Origin: Branchinecta lynchi
Taxonomy: Eukaryota > Arthropoda > Branchiopoda > Anostraca > Branchinectidae
Assembly (NCBI GenBank): GCA_023053575.1
Contig: JAKZAP010000007.1
Span: 17,079,508 to 17,143,507, forward strand
DNA length: 64,000 bases
Reading direction: 5' to 3'
Position numbers and translations under genes: made by a program. Under the pieces are notes generated by a model that was given only the letters and a program-made list of their open reading frames with translations, ran no database searches and was not told the origin of the DNA. Every line of letters starts with the position of its first letter. Positions within the stretch are counted from its first letter, which is position 1. This document shows positions 10,690 to 22,409 of the stretch, piece by piece.

Positions 10690-12480
10690 CCCAAGAAAGC
10701 AATTCCTCCCACCTGTCTACATGTCAAGAATATGTCATGGTGTTTGAGATTATCACTTGTTAATACTTCTTTGCCCTTTAGAAGGAATATTTTGTTAGGC
10801 TCTTGAAGTTCTTTTTTGTTTTTTTCCGCTGTTTTTCTTTCTGGCGCATTTGCCTCGTCATCGAAGCTCAACGTATCTGATTATTTTTGTTTCTTCCTTC
10901 TATGCTGGTTCCAACTTTCTTTAAATTTAACAATATGTTATGTGGCTGAAATTATTACACATCCACTTGCCAACTAGGAAGAATATTTTGCCAGCCTGTA
11001 AGAAGTTCTTTTTTGCTGTTTTTTTACTTCTTGAGTATTTGCCTCGTCATTAAAGCTCAGCGTATTTTTTTTTTTTGTTCTTCATACTATTACTGTTTCC
11101 GTTTTTATGGGATCCCAAAACGTAAGTGGAGGGATACCTATGACATCGCAAAAGTTGTCCGTCTGTCTGTCCGTCTGTCCGCACGATACTTCTCGAAGGG
11201 ATTGAGATATTTTGATGAAACTTTGTGGAAGGATCCTTTGGGTCAAAGTACAGGTCAAGTTCGAAGACGGGCTATGTAGCCCGATATCTGAGGGTGGGGG
11301 AGGGGTTTCAAATTAAGGGGCAAACAAAATATTTTTAAAAGCTATTGAGACAGTTGATTTAGGGGTAAGGAGAGATGCTGAATTCGAATATGAAATTAAA
11401 TTTTCTCGCCGGACAAATAGTTCACCTAGAATCCGGCGAAAACCTTAAAATTTGTGAAAAGTAAAAGTTTAATATGAAGTTGATTAGAGGTTTGATTTAG
11501 GGGCAAGAAGACGTGCTGAGCCCGAATAAAAAATATATTTTCTAGCTGGACAATTAGTTCGGCCAGAATCCGGCCAAAACCGGAGAATTTGTTAAAAGCA
11601 AAAGTTTTATTTAAATTTGATAAGATGTTCGATTTGTGGGTAAGAAGACATGCTGAATTCGCATATGACAATCATTTCTCACCGGACGTATAGATCGCTC
11701 GAAATCCTGCTGAAACCGGAAAATGTGTTAAAAGTAAAAGTTTAATCTGAAGTTGATCGTTGAATCGTTGAATCGAAGGGGAAAGGAGACATGCTGAACT
11801 CGTTTTTGAGCTTCAGTTTTTTGCCAGACAAGTAGTTTGTCCGGAATCCGGCCGAAACCAAGTTGGGCAGAAGTAAGGAAGGAAGGAGATACGACGTAGG
11901 CTATATAGGGCAAACCATATGCTGAATCCGTATCTGAATATTTGACAGCGCAAAACGGATACCTGAATATATCTGAACTTGTTCAATTTCAGCTTGCGTA
12001 TCCGGTTTGCTCTGTCAAAGACGAACTTGGTCTTCTCCAATTATTACCATTGGCCTTAACCTGGCTGTAAATTTTAAAAGTTAACATGTTTAAGAAGTCT
12101 GATGAAGACCGAATATCTACAAGACATAACTGTCGGGAGCAAATATTAAAATGTTGGGATCCCATCGAAACCTTTGGTCTTGTTTTCTTTCTCGTTCATT
12201 TGCCTCGTTCTCAACATATCTGGGGTTTTTTCTTTGTACTCTACTCTTTCCATTTGCTTTTTAATTCAACGGTCAACACTATGTCACGGTGGTTGAGATT
12301 ATTACTTGTCGATGCTTTCTCCACTTGTCATCTATGAAGAATGTTTTTTTAGACTATCATTGTTTCTTCTTTGCTTTGTTTGCTCTTTCTTGGGCATTTA
12401 CCTCGTCATCGAAGCTCAAGGTATTTGTATTTTCTTTATTTCTTCACATTACACTGTTTCCATTTTTTGCAGTGAGTAAC
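10690..12480 (+). repeat. Tandem repeat of ~185-230-bp T-rich units, split by HEL-A copy B
   Basis: Units share CATTTGCCTCGTCATCGAAG (10847 and 12397), a variant at 11040 and another at 12198, together with AAGTTCTTTTTTG and ACTGTTTCC. The array is interrupted between 11104 and 12185 by HEL-A copy B: tandem-unit sequence ends in ACTGTTTCCGTTTTT and resumes with TTTTCTTTCTCGTTCATTTG. Confidence 0.75.
11105..12184 (+). mobile_element. HEL-A copy B
   Basis: A 1.08-kb copy with left GGGATCCCAAAACGTAAGTG (from 11109), GTCY tract of about six units, core landmarks at about 11369, 11508, 11645 and 11785 (period about 137 bp), right GGGATCCC (12156-12163) and terminal TTTGGTCTTGTT. It has about five core units against eight in copy A, so copies differ mainly in unit number. 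It lies within a T-rich tandem array. Confidence 0.8.
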
Positions 12481-13955
12481 AAAAATCCATCATCATTCTC
12501 TTCTGTGTGGCAGAGTCCGTCCTTGCCCCTGTAATAGCCAAGAGATCATGTATGCATCAGAAAAACAAAATGTCCCTGCCCTCCTTTTTTGTTAATGCTC
12601 TACGGGGTGGTCTAATTCGGTCAAGGCTGCCAATTTTGTGCTTCATTTATCCAGTTCTTTTAGTAATTCAGTCCTGGGTTCGAATTTTAAAATATAAGGT
12701 AAATTGGTTGCAGTTAAGAAACCTAAAATTTTGTTAAAACGACAACTAATCTGGAGTGTTTCCACAGTATTTCCCATTTTTTTAGAATGATTATAATTAA
12801 TTCCCTCGTTATTTAAATACGTTACTATCTTCCTGTTTAGGCATGTCTAGTATTATACTCTTTCTGTTAACTAGCAATTATGTTTCCACTATCTAATTCT
12901 ATTTGATTTTCAGCGTAAGAGAGAGATTAGACTATTACTGAATTTCACTTAAACGGACGTACCTTGTCCTAGAATTATCGTGTTGTTATCTGTGTTTGTC
13001 TTTGTTTTAATGATGTATACCTTAGGCTAGGATTTTACTTATAAGTCTAATAAATAATGAGAGGCCATTTTTCTACTTGCCACTGACATGTCTGGCGCTT
13101 TTATTAACGCATTGCTATTTCTATTTTATTAAAACTGTTTCAAACTTTACCTTATTGGGAGCTGATTATCTGGTTGACAGACGGTTTCGACGATTTTATG
13201 TATATTCATACATTGTACCATATTGCTTGTCTTTGGGAGAAATGAATCAAAAGTAATACTGAGACTGACGATATTGTTTAGCTCGACCCCCCCCCCCCCC
13301 CCTACACCACCTTCCTACGCAGTTCACCCGACGACCCCCGGAGTTTTTTTTTTTTAAATATCATGTCAATCATATCATAGTATTCATGTGGTACTTTGTG
13401 ACGTAGGTTAATATTCCAATTTGCGAAATTTTCACAAACTAAGCGGCTTACGAGTCAAATGCATGATCAAAAAAAAAAAGCATTACGCTAATGAGACAAA
13501 ATGTACCTTTGTTCGCAATCGCTACCAATATGACTGGTGTGCGGTGATGCTGTTTATTGCACAGTCTCTTTTCTAATGGCATGTCACTCATTGGTGATGG
13601 TCCACTACGCCAGGATTCTTAAATTCTTATGATGACAGTTAGCCTGCCAATTTCTTTGACTCGTCAATGAGAATGAGATCCCGCCTTTTCAACCAGATAA
13701 TTTATATTATTACTGACCCGATCATGACCCGATCGGATGATTTAAACAGCAACTGTGTTGACCGTCACACAATAGAACGTAAAGCAATAAACTGTAAAAG
13801 CAAATTCCTGGTACTGACATTACAGGATAAATCACACCACCGTAAGTGGCTCTTGTGACCCCTGACCTATCCTTGAATTTACAAGCAAGTGTTACAGAGC
13901 AAAAAAGCGATTGAAATTTAGATGACGATAGTGATGATGATCAAAACTTTATCAG
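12481..13955. other. Intronic sequence, nothing firmly assigned
   Basis: AT-rich DNA with a C run of about 15 (13288-13302), an A run near 13470 and a CTAATAAATAATGAGAGG block near 13045 that could be an old LINE tail. No supported exon. Confidence 0.4.
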
Positions 13956-13959
13956 CCAA

Positions 13960-14245
13960 AGCCAAACCGACGTGTTGGCATTTATAGTTTTCAAAATAGG
14001 GTTTGTAAAGATTGGAACGCACTACCAGATGAAACTGTTATGTCGGAAAACGTAGATATTTTCAAACGATCGATTGTTTCGTCAACATTTTATTTTTGCC
14101 AACTTAAGTTTAATTCAGTTTATTTTTCATTGTATAGATTTATTTGTATTACTAGTGCCTTATGTTCACATTGTATGTAGTGAAAAGTCTTTATGACTTA
14201 CCACTTTTGGTGATAATAAAAATGTATTATCTATTTATGTGAAAA
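13960..14245 (+). mobile_element. LINE 3' end (WNALPDE-type C-terminus)
   Basis: A frame from about 13985 reads FQNRVCKDWNALPDETVMSE then VDIFKRSI. This is the classic C-terminal signature of CR1/L2/Jockey-group LINEs (R-V..WN-LP..V......FK..L). A 3' UTR and GGTGATAATAAAAATGTATT tail follow. Only the last 50-70 residues remain. Clade cannot be fixed. Confidence 0.75.
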
Positions 14246-14299
14246 AGCTTTGCCTCAAATGAAGTATAAGAAAGGACAACTGAAGAAAAGTAAGTATTA

Positions 14300-14372
14300 T
14301 TAAGCTTAAGCTGAGTGCAAATCATACCTTACGGCGCTAAACGGATACGTCAGCTGAGGTTTCTTCCTGCGA
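14300..14372 (-). repeat. Partial R4 copy
   Basis: Contains AAGCTGAGTGCAAATCATA and AAACGGATACGTCAGCTGAG, the tail half of R4 on the minus strand. The GGCCCTTCTTGG hairpin half is missing. Confidence 0.55.
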
Positions 14373-15261
14373 TCATTGACACGGGGGAGGTTTTACCACA
14401 TTTTTAGTAACTTTCAAAATGAAATCTCAGCACCAATTTTCAGTTACCAAGAACTGGGTGAATTCCGCGTGAAAGCATTTCAAGGCGAATAATTCTAAAA
14501 AAATATTTAACTGTGCATACAAACAGGATAACTGTAAAAACATCACAGGTTTGCACGTATACACATTTTGAAACAAGCATATTTCAATATTCGTTATTTA
14601 ATTTTTGTTTTATGTGCGTGTCGTCGAAGCCGCATCGTTTTTCTGGTGTTTAGTTTGTGCTTATTTGTTGGTTCCTCGCCGTTTTTCTACAGATACTGTT
14701 GTGGATTTTATGATCTAGTTTGTTTTTCGCTGACGACGGTTTGCCGGAAGTGCAACCGAAATGATAATCATCCCTTACATATCATCTTAGAAGGATAACT
14801 AGCTGATCAAGAAAAAAAACAACTAAAATGTCGTTTTTGATTTCTTTTGCCGGTGGTCACCTTGGCTTAAAACCTTATATAATATTTAATCATTCATTTT
14901 TAAAAGTTATATTTATATTAATTATTCGTAAAGGGATAGAACGGTGTCTGGAGTAAGTAGGTAGTGTTTGAACATCGACAAACTTTGAACGGCACCAAAG
15001 GAAATGGTGGAATACAAACCTTACAAACATTCATGCACATTATTGACTCCAAAGAAAACTTAAGTAAAATAAAGTCAAACTAAAGCCATTCACTCTAAAT
15101 TTGTTTAATCTTTTGCTCATTTGCATTTGCAGACATAACAGGAAAAGTATGGCGTCATTAGTATTGCAACAGTTCTGCATCACTTCCTAATCGTCTAAAC
15201 CCAACAGAAGAAGTTATAAAAAATTAATTAAAAAAAATAATTGCTGAAAATAAAATAAAAT
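14373..15261. other. Intronic sequence, nothing assigned
   Basis: No coding similarity or repeat boundary recognised. A 76-codon open frame at 14568-14798 has no family resemblance. Confidence 0.35.
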
Positions 15262-15500
15262 TCCTTGAGCCCAAGCTGACTTTGAAACATGTATTCAAAT
15301 AATGCATAAAACGGATACATCAGCTACGACTTTGGCAGCAATATTTTGGACCCTTTTGGCAAGGGTCCTCGTCCGGCTATCAATCTTCAAGGTACCTTCC
15401 CCGAAGCTGACCCCTCGCCCCGAAGGGCCGAAATATCGCTACCAAAGCATCGGAGCTAACGTATCCGATTTATGCATTGTTTGAATATACAAATAAAACT
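15262..15500. repeat. Head-to-head pair of R4 copies
   Basis: Left part (15262-15385) is R4 on the minus strand: GAGCCCAAGCTGACTTTGAA, ATGCATAAAACGGATACATC, then GACCCTTTTGGCAAGGGTCC. Right part (15410-15500) is plus-strand: CCGAAGGGCCGAAATATCGC, then GCTAACGTATCCGATTTATG and TGTTTGAATATACAAATAAA. The two form an inverted pair. Confidence 0.75.
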
Positions 15501-15691
15501 AAAGATATAATTTTTTACGGGGCTGAGGCTGAGGAACGTTTTTAACTTCCAGTTCACACTGGTTATCATTCCACCATGATGCTTCGCGATGTGAGTCCTG
15601 TTATGTCTACGTGGCTCCGACTTCGGGGTCCTAGACTTCTAAATTAATGTTCAAAGACTCAAGATTTCATTATTTGTGTAGAAAGAAACCT

Positions 15692-15880
15692 CACTGTCAG
15701 AGGTTTCATAACAGACAACACAAGGATGCGCGGTTTCAACAGACAACACCTGGAATGTTATCTGTTGTCGCGACAAGACTTAGACAAGAAATGTTATGCA
15801 TAACTAGCATTGCCAGAAAGAGCCGAAAAACCGCCCAAAAAGCATCTGCTGAATTTTCCGATATCATGACGACATCATGA
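15692..15880 (+). mobile_element. MITE M2 copy c (right end missing)
   Basis: Begins CACTGTCAGAGGTTTCATAA and follows M2a through GGATGCGCGGTTTCAACAGA and GTTATGCATAA. It ends near the CATGACGACATCATG palindrome without the second terminal repeat. Confidence 0.7.
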
Positions 15881-17106
15881 CCCCTCCCCCTATTTACTCT
15901 TCAACTTACAGTATTTTAAAATATTTGGATACTTTAAAACTAGGCTTTGCTTTCAACAAACAAACCACGGTTTTTGCTGTTTCTGAGAACCGTTGACTCG
16001 TAGCGAAAACAGGGAAACAGTTTACATAACCGGTTTTTCTGATGGAAAAACTTCTCGCAGACAACCGTCGACAGCGTGATACACATCGAAGGTAGCAACA
16101 CACGGATAGTGAGAAAATCAGCGTAGTTTTGTTAGAGGGTTTAGAATGTACCGTACGAAATTGGGGTCTCTGGGTTTAGAAATATATGGAGTATGGAAGT
16201 AGGTTGCGTTAGTATTATAGGTAAGACAGGATCTTAATCAATCATTCCCATTTGACTATTTTAGAGGCAAAGAGCAAAACAAAGGTAATCCAAAATTGAG
16301 AGAAACGTTCAAAGAAGCTTACGTCTATTGTAGCTTGCAGTATAGCTACTGGTGGGAGGTCGGAATACGCCCTAAATTTCGTCATCTTCAGTTTAAAGAA
16401 ACAATATGATAAGAAGTAATGACATACGCCAGTGCCAAATCAGGCGCGCCCTTCTCTTACACTGACGGTACCGCAACATGCTTTACTCCAAACTGTCGAA
16501 AGTTTAAGTCCGTACAGAAACATGAACTTTTAATTCTGATCTCATTTTCAACTTTTGTTTCACTCAAATCTGTTGTCTGTTATGGGTTCACCATTACGGC
16601 AGGACAAGATTTCATCTATCAACATTCCTGTCCTCAATAACAGCCATTTCGACGAAGAAAGAAAATAAAAATGAAAGAAATCTAAAATTAACTGTTTACA
16701 AGTTCATAGCCTACACAAAATCACATGTATGCCATTGCCAATTATTCATGAATGATTTTACTGTTCATGGAAGGAACTCAAGAATCTTGACATCACTTAT
16801 GATTGTTCAAACTGAGTGACAAGAGCTAAGCAAGGAGATTAGAGACTCTGCAATTAACAACTGAAAGAATTGAATGTACAATCAGTGTCGTCATAGTACT
16901 GTGATACCTTGGTGGAAGGAAATGTTGCAGGTGCAGGAAACAAAAATTAAAGCTAGTTTTAAGCAGAACAGCGTATTGTACGTAAGACCGTCTTTAGAGT
17001 ATAACAAAAAATCAAACTTATTTCTGTATCAGTTAACTGTATACACTATGTTATTTGGATTCTGCTTAAGGGACTTTTTTGATTTTTCACATCTACTCTA
17101 GTAGGG
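15881..17106. other. Intronic sequence, nothing assigned
   Basis: No recognisable exon, LINE motif or terminal repeats. Several open frames of 60-75 codons have no family resemblance. Confidence 0.35.
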
Positions 17107-17440
17107 ATGTTCAGAATATCTACATCCGTCCTCACAACGCAATATTCTACTATGACGCGGAAAATTTGAATCTCAATACAAACGAGGCTTTTCAGCGGCC
17201 AGTGAACACATATTTTTCGTAAATCGTTTCCGGCAAACATACAACACAGGTACAAGCGCACAGAGGTACTACAAATCCGACAGGGAAATTTTACTATATG
17301 AAATTGATTATCCGTGAACAGCAGAGCAACGAAGTAACGCATTTTCATCGGGTCTTCAAGCTTCTTCAAATGAATAAGTGATGGGTAACTAGATTGTCCT
17401 CTGTCGGCTCTTTTCGGTTAACTTTAACGTGACCAGACGT
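17107..17440 (+). repeat. Dispersed repeat R1, copy b
   Basis: Uninterrupted copy of R1, matching 1-299 plus 680-720, so it shows what R1a looked like before the LINE insertion. It leads directly into an open frame (ATG at 17442, 155 codons) that I cannot assign to any family. Confidence 0.7.
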
Positions 17441-17441
17441 C

Positions 17442-17909
17442 ATGCAACAGCAACCCGAAAAGCGTGTTCCTGCTTGTATCGCGGGTTCCAGTCTTTTAAT
17501 TTTCCCTTTAGGAGCAATCTACATTTATAGAAAGTTGTCATGTACCGCTGAGACCTGTTTCCTTCATGAGGACGAATTCAAGGTGTCAATGAAAACTTCC
17601 CATGACCGGGCAAAGGGAAAGCCAAGTTTGAATTTACTGAAGCCTGCGAAAACCGAGCGAGTGTTTGCAGCTGCGATTCTAAGAATCATAATCTCAATAT
17701 TATATTTCAGTCGCGATTTTGAAGGAGCTGAAAGAGCGTTGATTAAAGTAAAAAGGGTAAGGCTTCTCCAGTATTCCGTGCTTAATCTTTCGCGGGGATG
17801 GGGTCAGCTTTTTTCTACTTTAAGTGAAATAGTTCAGTTTAATATCACCGGTACAGTCATCACGCGAATGAACTCTGGCCACTATTTGTCAACACCAACC
17901 TACATTTGA
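17442..17909 (+). other. Unassigned 155-codon open frame
   Basis: Opens with MQQQPEKRVPACIAGSSLLI, has a hydrophobic N-terminal third (SSLLIFPLGAIYIY) and a basic middle (KTSHDRAKGKPSLNLLKPAK). It lies on the strand opposite to the surrounding gene, directly after R1b. No domain recognised; it may be part of the R1 element or chance. Confidence 0.2.
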
Positions 17910-18400
17910 CAGCGCTAGACAGATGTCAGCTAACGATGTTGCGGCCCTTTCTGGCATAGGCCTCTTCATGCTCTAGCTAGAACAAGATCAAAGGTTTCGA
18001 TGGGATCCCAAATATTGAATATTTACTGGACCATTTGATCCAGACAAGCGAATCTTGTAAATTTCCGGTCTTCGCCAAACCCCTTTAATATTTTGCTGTA
18101 ACCTATAACGAAGTTCAGATACGCATTTAGCATGCCTGTTTACTCCAGTATCTCATCTCTAACTGACTTCAGAACAGCTTGACAACTTGCCAAATTCCTC
18201 CTTTTCGCATTACTCTCGACGAACAGCATGTAGAGCAAAAGACCTAGTGACACTGAGAGGAGAACCTTTCGATCCAAATTTCCGGGTTTTGGTAAATTTT
18301 GCCAGCTTTTCCGTCAAGGAAATAAGTTTCAAAATCGAATTTTGCATGTCTCCTTGCCCTGATACCGAAGCTCTAAAAACTTGTACCGTGCAAATTGAAT
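17905..18400 (-). mobile_element. HEL-A copy G with abutting R4 fragment (left arm of a large inverted repeat)
   Basis: 17905-17975 is a minus-strand R4 fragment (CAGCTAACG, GCGGCCCTTTCTGGCATAGG). From 17981 the HEL-A right end reads AACAAGATCAAAGGTTTCGA then GGGATCCC, followed on the minus strand by diverged core units to about 18400. The left end is missing. The arm matches 19285-19745 inverted at roughly 85-90% where I compared it. Confidence 0.75.
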
Positions 18401-18639
18401 TATAACCGCTAGGTGTTAGCCCGCCTCTATTAGATTTTTGCAAACCGCCATATTCTAGCACTATCCTCTTTTGGCCCATATTTACAGCGACCAATAAGAA
18501 ATGCATCCGATCAATTTATTTTAAGTTTTTACTGAAATTGCCACTCTGGATTAGAAACACCCATGTTGCGAGAAAATACGGTATTGAAAAACGAAATAAG
18601 CAGATAAAAAGACCGGCGTGATCATTTTGCGGCGGGCTT

Positions 18640-18755
18640 GGACATTAGCCATAGTAATGTTGTAATTTAGTCTTTGTGTTTTTAGCTGATGTATATCTAT
18701 TAGGACGATTTTTGTTCATACAAATGGGTAATAAACATATCATCATCACCTATAT
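18640..18755 (+). mobile_element. Possible LINE 3' tail
   Basis: Ends GGGTAATAAACATATCATCA, the polyadenylation-like and microsatellite form seen in other LINE tails here (compare GGATCAATAAAACATCATCA at 24626). No coding part remains. Confidence 0.4.
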
Positions 18756-18814
18756 CGACTATATCGTTGGGTTTTCCAACTTCGTGCTAAATTTCCGGTT
18801 GTTGCCGGATTTCC

Positions 18815-19745
18815 GTCGTTAGCACGACAATTCTCATAGGGGTTGAGATATTTTGTTCAAACTTGGCTGAAGACTTGGCATGAAGACTCGTTGGGCTACA
18901 GATGGGGCTCTGTAGCCTTATATTTAGGGGTGAGGGAGGAGTGTCAAATTAAGGGGCAAACAAAATTGAGAAAGTCGATTTAGGGTAAGGACCAGCTGAA
19001 CTCGAATTTGAAAATAATTTTCTCGCCGAGCAAGTGGTTCACCCGTAATCCAGCAAAAACCGGAAAATATGTGAAAATCGGTTCACCCGGAATCAGGAAA
19101 TTTAGGGGTAAGGAGACATGGTGAAACCGAACACAAAAACTAATTTCTTTCCGGACAAGTAGTTGGCGCGGAATCCAGCCACAGCCGGAAATTTAGCAAA
19201 TCCAATGGTATAATCGATATAGGGTGAGGAGATATGCTGTTTCAGCTTTAGAACATCATAAAGATAGATTAGAGATTCGGTATCGGGGTAAGGAGACCTG
19301 CTGGATCCAATTTTGAACCTTATTCCTTATTTCCTTGACTAATAAGCTGGTAAGATTTGCCGAAACCCGGGAATTTGGGTCATAAAGGTTCGCTCTCAAT
19401 GTCCCCAGCTTTTTTGCTCTTCATGCAGTTCGCCGGGAACATTGCTAAAAGGAGGAATTTGCTCAAGTGGTCAAGTTGGTCTGAAGTCGATTAGAGATGA
19501 GATGCTGGAGTAAACATGCATGCTGAATCCATGCCTGAACTGGGTTATAGGTTATAGCAAAATGTTAAAGGGGTTTGGCAAAGACCGGAAATCAACAAGA
19601 TTCGCTTGTCTGGATCAAGCAGTCCAATATATATTCAATATTTAGGATCCCATCGAAACTTAGTTCTTGTTTGCTAAGACTCGAAGAAAGCTTTTGTCGA
19701 GACGGGCCGAAGTATCGCTAATCCCAGCTGATTTGTCCATCCATC
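18815..19745 (+). mobile_element. HEL-A copy H with abutting R4 fragment (right arm of inverted repeat)
   Basis: From about 18815 the HEL-A block CGTTAGCACGACAATTCTCA, GGGGTTGAGATATTTTG and degenerate core units run to the right end AGGATCCCATCGAAAC and CTTGTTT at 19672. The left GGGATCCC and GTCY tract are absent. A plus-strand R4 fragment (GGGCCGAAGTATCGCTAA) follows at 19675-19745, mirroring copy G. G and H form a distinct older subfamily: both carry TATAGGTTA-AGCAAAAT and AAGATTCGCTTGTCTGGATC. Confidence 0.75.
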
Positions 19746-20620
19746 GCTAATAAATATGATTCGCAGTCATCTCTGCTGACAAAAATACTTATACAAGCGA
19801 TTTCTGCAAAAGCTCTTCTCTCTGTTGCAAACTCCTAACAAAGGTTGATCCTTATAATGTAATATCTCTCTCCCATCACAAAGCCCCTACGAAAGCTCCC
19901 AGGTCAGGCAGTCATTATCGATCAAATCAATGCATCCCCCGTCCCAATTTTCTCATCCAAGTAGAAACGGTATTTTCTCGAAAAATCAACCGGGAAATCT
20001 GTGGCTCCTGAGGATGAGGGCGTTTTGAGGGGGGGGGGGGGCACAGCCTTGTTCTCAAACTCAAAAGTCAAAAAGGAAGAAGAAGAACAGGGGTCCTGCC
20101 AACATCGTTCTTTGCAAGGGGGGAGGGGGCTACCGCTCTGGACACATTCAGAGCACCGGTCATCGTGCGGACAGGCGGAGACCTTCGAAGATAGACTTAC
20201 GGCATGGTTCACGGTAGGCCGGTAGATTGGCTTCTTAGGACAATAAATCAGTACTGCAATGAGCTAGCTTTGAGTTTTCTGAAATAATCGTTTATATATA
20301 TTTGTACTCAAATCATTCAAGACAAGTAGCCGAGCGGAGCGAGGCACCATCATAGTTCTTTAAGGACACGTCGTACTCATGACAGTAATTTATTCTACTC
20401 AGTAGTATTTCCATGCGTTCTCGCTCCCGCCGAGATTCAACACTTGATAGGTCTATCCTATATCCTCTATTGGCATTACATGCCTATTACGATTTTCAAG
20501 TTTGTTGCCTTTACGTTCTTTATTTTCCGAGAAGCTCAACTCTCAGAAATCGGCTATGAAAATTCTGTCAAGATTGCCATCCAAGGCAAGGGACAGCCGA
20601 AGCCTGCGTAACTTGCTGTA
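19746..20620. other. Intronic sequence, nothing assigned
   Basis: Open frames over 19922-20225 on both strands overlap and are proline/glycine-rich low complexity around a G run (20029-20040). No family is recognised. Confidence 0.35.
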
Positions 20621-20628
20621 GCCTGTAG

Positions 20629-20785
20629 GTAGGGAGGTATCCAGGGGGGGTAGGGGGTTGACCCCCCCCCCCCTCCGAAACCATCTCTGGTCCATGTCTA
20701 TTTTTATTTTTTTACCGACCCGTAGGCAACCCCCCCCCCCCAAAGGCAAAAAAAAAACTGGAAGAAAATTCCTGGATACGGACCT
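20629..20785 (-). mobile_element. G/C-tract MITE M4 copy a (8-bp target duplication)
   Basis: Ends are GGTATCCAGG and CCTGGATACGGACC (inverted), flanked on both sides by GCCTGTAG (20621-20628 and 20786-20793), an exact 8-bp duplication as made by hAT-type transposases. Inside, C/G tracts flank a T-rich centre. The RC matches M4d at 62722-62910. Open frames here are not genes. Confidence 0.8.
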
Positions 20786-20915
20786 GCCTGTAGACATAGG
20801 TAAGTTTAAAGTAGTCAACTATCTCAGAAAAGTATGTGCTGCGAGGTGTCCTTTAACGATTACTGAAAGCGAAACATAACGCGTTTACATCAAACAGACA
20901 TGACCTATCTATGGC

Positions 20916-21083
20916 CAAGGCCGTATTCAGGGGGGAGGGCGAGGGGGTTGCCCCCCCCCCCCGAAACATACAAAAATAATAATTTCTCATAGTTTTTTCC
21001 CTCTGATCTATGTCTTTTTTGTCCGACCCACGGGCACCCCCCCCCCCCTCCCCCCGAAATAAATTCTTTGATACGGGCCTGCC
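20916..21083 (-). mobile_element. G/C-tract MITE M4 copy b
   Basis: Ends AGGCCGTATTCAGG and GATACGGGCCTG, flanked by CTATGGC at 20909-20915 and 21084-21090 (7 bp, the eighth base differs). Central block ACATACAAAAATAATAATTT and GTCCGACCCACGGGC match copies c and d. Confidence 0.8.
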
Positions 21084-21537
21084 TATGGCGCTGGTACAAA
21101 ACTCCAATACAGCATCGAATAATAGCCCCAAAAAGGCATCACATGACGCCTTCTAAATTCATTGATTATAACCGAAACATAACAACCTGAAGCTTTGAGC
21201 TTCAATACTTGCCAAGAAAGCACTAAAGATCCGGTTCCAATTTTCGCTGATTAAACAACAGATTTAGTTCAGTCTACGGAATGCAAAGCACGTTCAGATT
21301 TGCCAAAATTTACTGACGCAGAAAAAGAGAAATAATCGGCAAATAATAAACAGCTAATTAACGACGCACTCCTGCTTGGTCAATTTTAACTGCACAACAA
21401 ATCCTTAGGTAAAAAACTGAATCCTTGACCACACCGACTCCTGACCACAAAGCGAATCCAAACTGTCTCTGGTCGTCAAATTGACGATCCAAAAACGGCC
21501 GAAGGGTCAAACTGACCTTTTGGCCGTTCTTGAATGG
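21084..21537. other. Intronic sequence, nothing assigned
   Basis: Unique-looking DNA with one small inverted repeat: AAAAACGGCCGAAGGGTCAA (21490) against TGACCTTTTGGCCGTTCTTG (21513). Confidence 0.35.
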
Positions 21538-21539
21538 TA

Positions 21540-21893
21540 CACTGTCAGGAGGTTCATAATAGATAACACGAGGATGCGCGGTTTCAACAGATAATGCGTA
21601 ACAGATAACACTTCGGATGTTGTCTGTTGTGTTTCAAAATGTTATGCATAATAAGCGCTACCATCAGGAATTGCCGAGAAACCGCCAAAAAGCTTCTGCT
21701 GAGTTTTCCGACATTACGACGATAAAGAATAAAGTCAGCAGATGCTTTTTTGGCTCTTTCTTGGCTCTTCCTAGCAAAGCTTGTTATGCATAACGTTTTC
21801 AAACCCAATAGGTAACATCCCAAGTGTTATCTGTTACACATTGTCTATTGAAACCGCGCATCCTTGGTATCTGTTATGAAACTTCTGACAGTG
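21540..21893. mobile_element. MITE M2 copy a (354 bp, long terminal inverted repeats)
   Basis: Starts CACTGTCAGG and ends CTGACAGTG, flanked by TA on both sides (21538-21539, 21894-21895). The terminal repeats run about 110 bp, each with GGATGCGCGGTTTCAA and AACAGATAACACTT. A TA duplication fits Tc1/mariner-type or other TA-targeting transposases. Copies at 24964-25240 and 15692-15880. Confidence 0.85.
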
Positions 21894-21895
21894 TA

Positions 21896-22239
21896 ATTTT
21901 CGGAATCGTCGGTTCCCCGAAAACCACTTATATCGGGAAACAGTAAATTTGTTACCGAACGATTTTTAGTAGGAAGAGGGTATCTTTGGATGCCTGGTGG
22001 GGGGGGGGGGGGGGGGGTCTTAGGTTAGGTGCACACCCACTGGATGTGAATTGATATGTGGTAAGCACGCTTAGTGCCATTCTTAGTCTGGACATTATAA
22101 GACCTTGGGTAGGGAAACCAAACCGGGAAAAATCTTCTGAATTAGGCTAATTCCCAAACTGGTGACCGGAGCGGGATGCAAGGCAGATAGACGAGGTTTC
22201 TTATCTTATGACCTTCCAAGAAATGGGATCAAGACTTAC
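21896..22239. other. Intronic sequence with 19-G run
   Basis: G run 21999-22017. Otherwise nothing recognised up to the PRKAR2 exon donor. Confidence 0.4.
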
Positions 22240-22409
22240 CGGATCCAGTGATCTAAAGAGTAAAATATTCCTAACGGCTTCGGCTAAGCGCTGGCGCTGA
22301 GTATCGGACTTGGGGTAGATTACTTTCTCACCATCATCAGCGTCGTCTTCTGGGTCGTAGGCTTCCGCAAATACGGATTTCCTTCGGGAATATCCTCTTG
22401 CAGGTGGCT
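22240..22409 (-). CDS. PRKAR2: PKA type II regulatory subunit, inhibitor-site exon
   Basis: This 170-nt exon carries the autoinhibitory segment that occupies the catalytic-subunit active site. After a TTTTTTCAG acceptor it encodes PPARGYSRRKSVFAEAYDPE, an acidic stretch DDADDG, then RLAEAVRNILLFRSLDP. The RRKSV site has a phosphorylatable Ser (residue 86 counted from the 28153 start), the mark of type II subunits; type I subunits have Ala or Gly there. It ends CTGGATCCG|GTAAGT in phase 0. With the first exon the split Glu codon (G|AG) is restored. The close match of RRKSVFAEAYDPE to arthropod-type RII sequences is from memory of the family. Confidence 0.96.
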
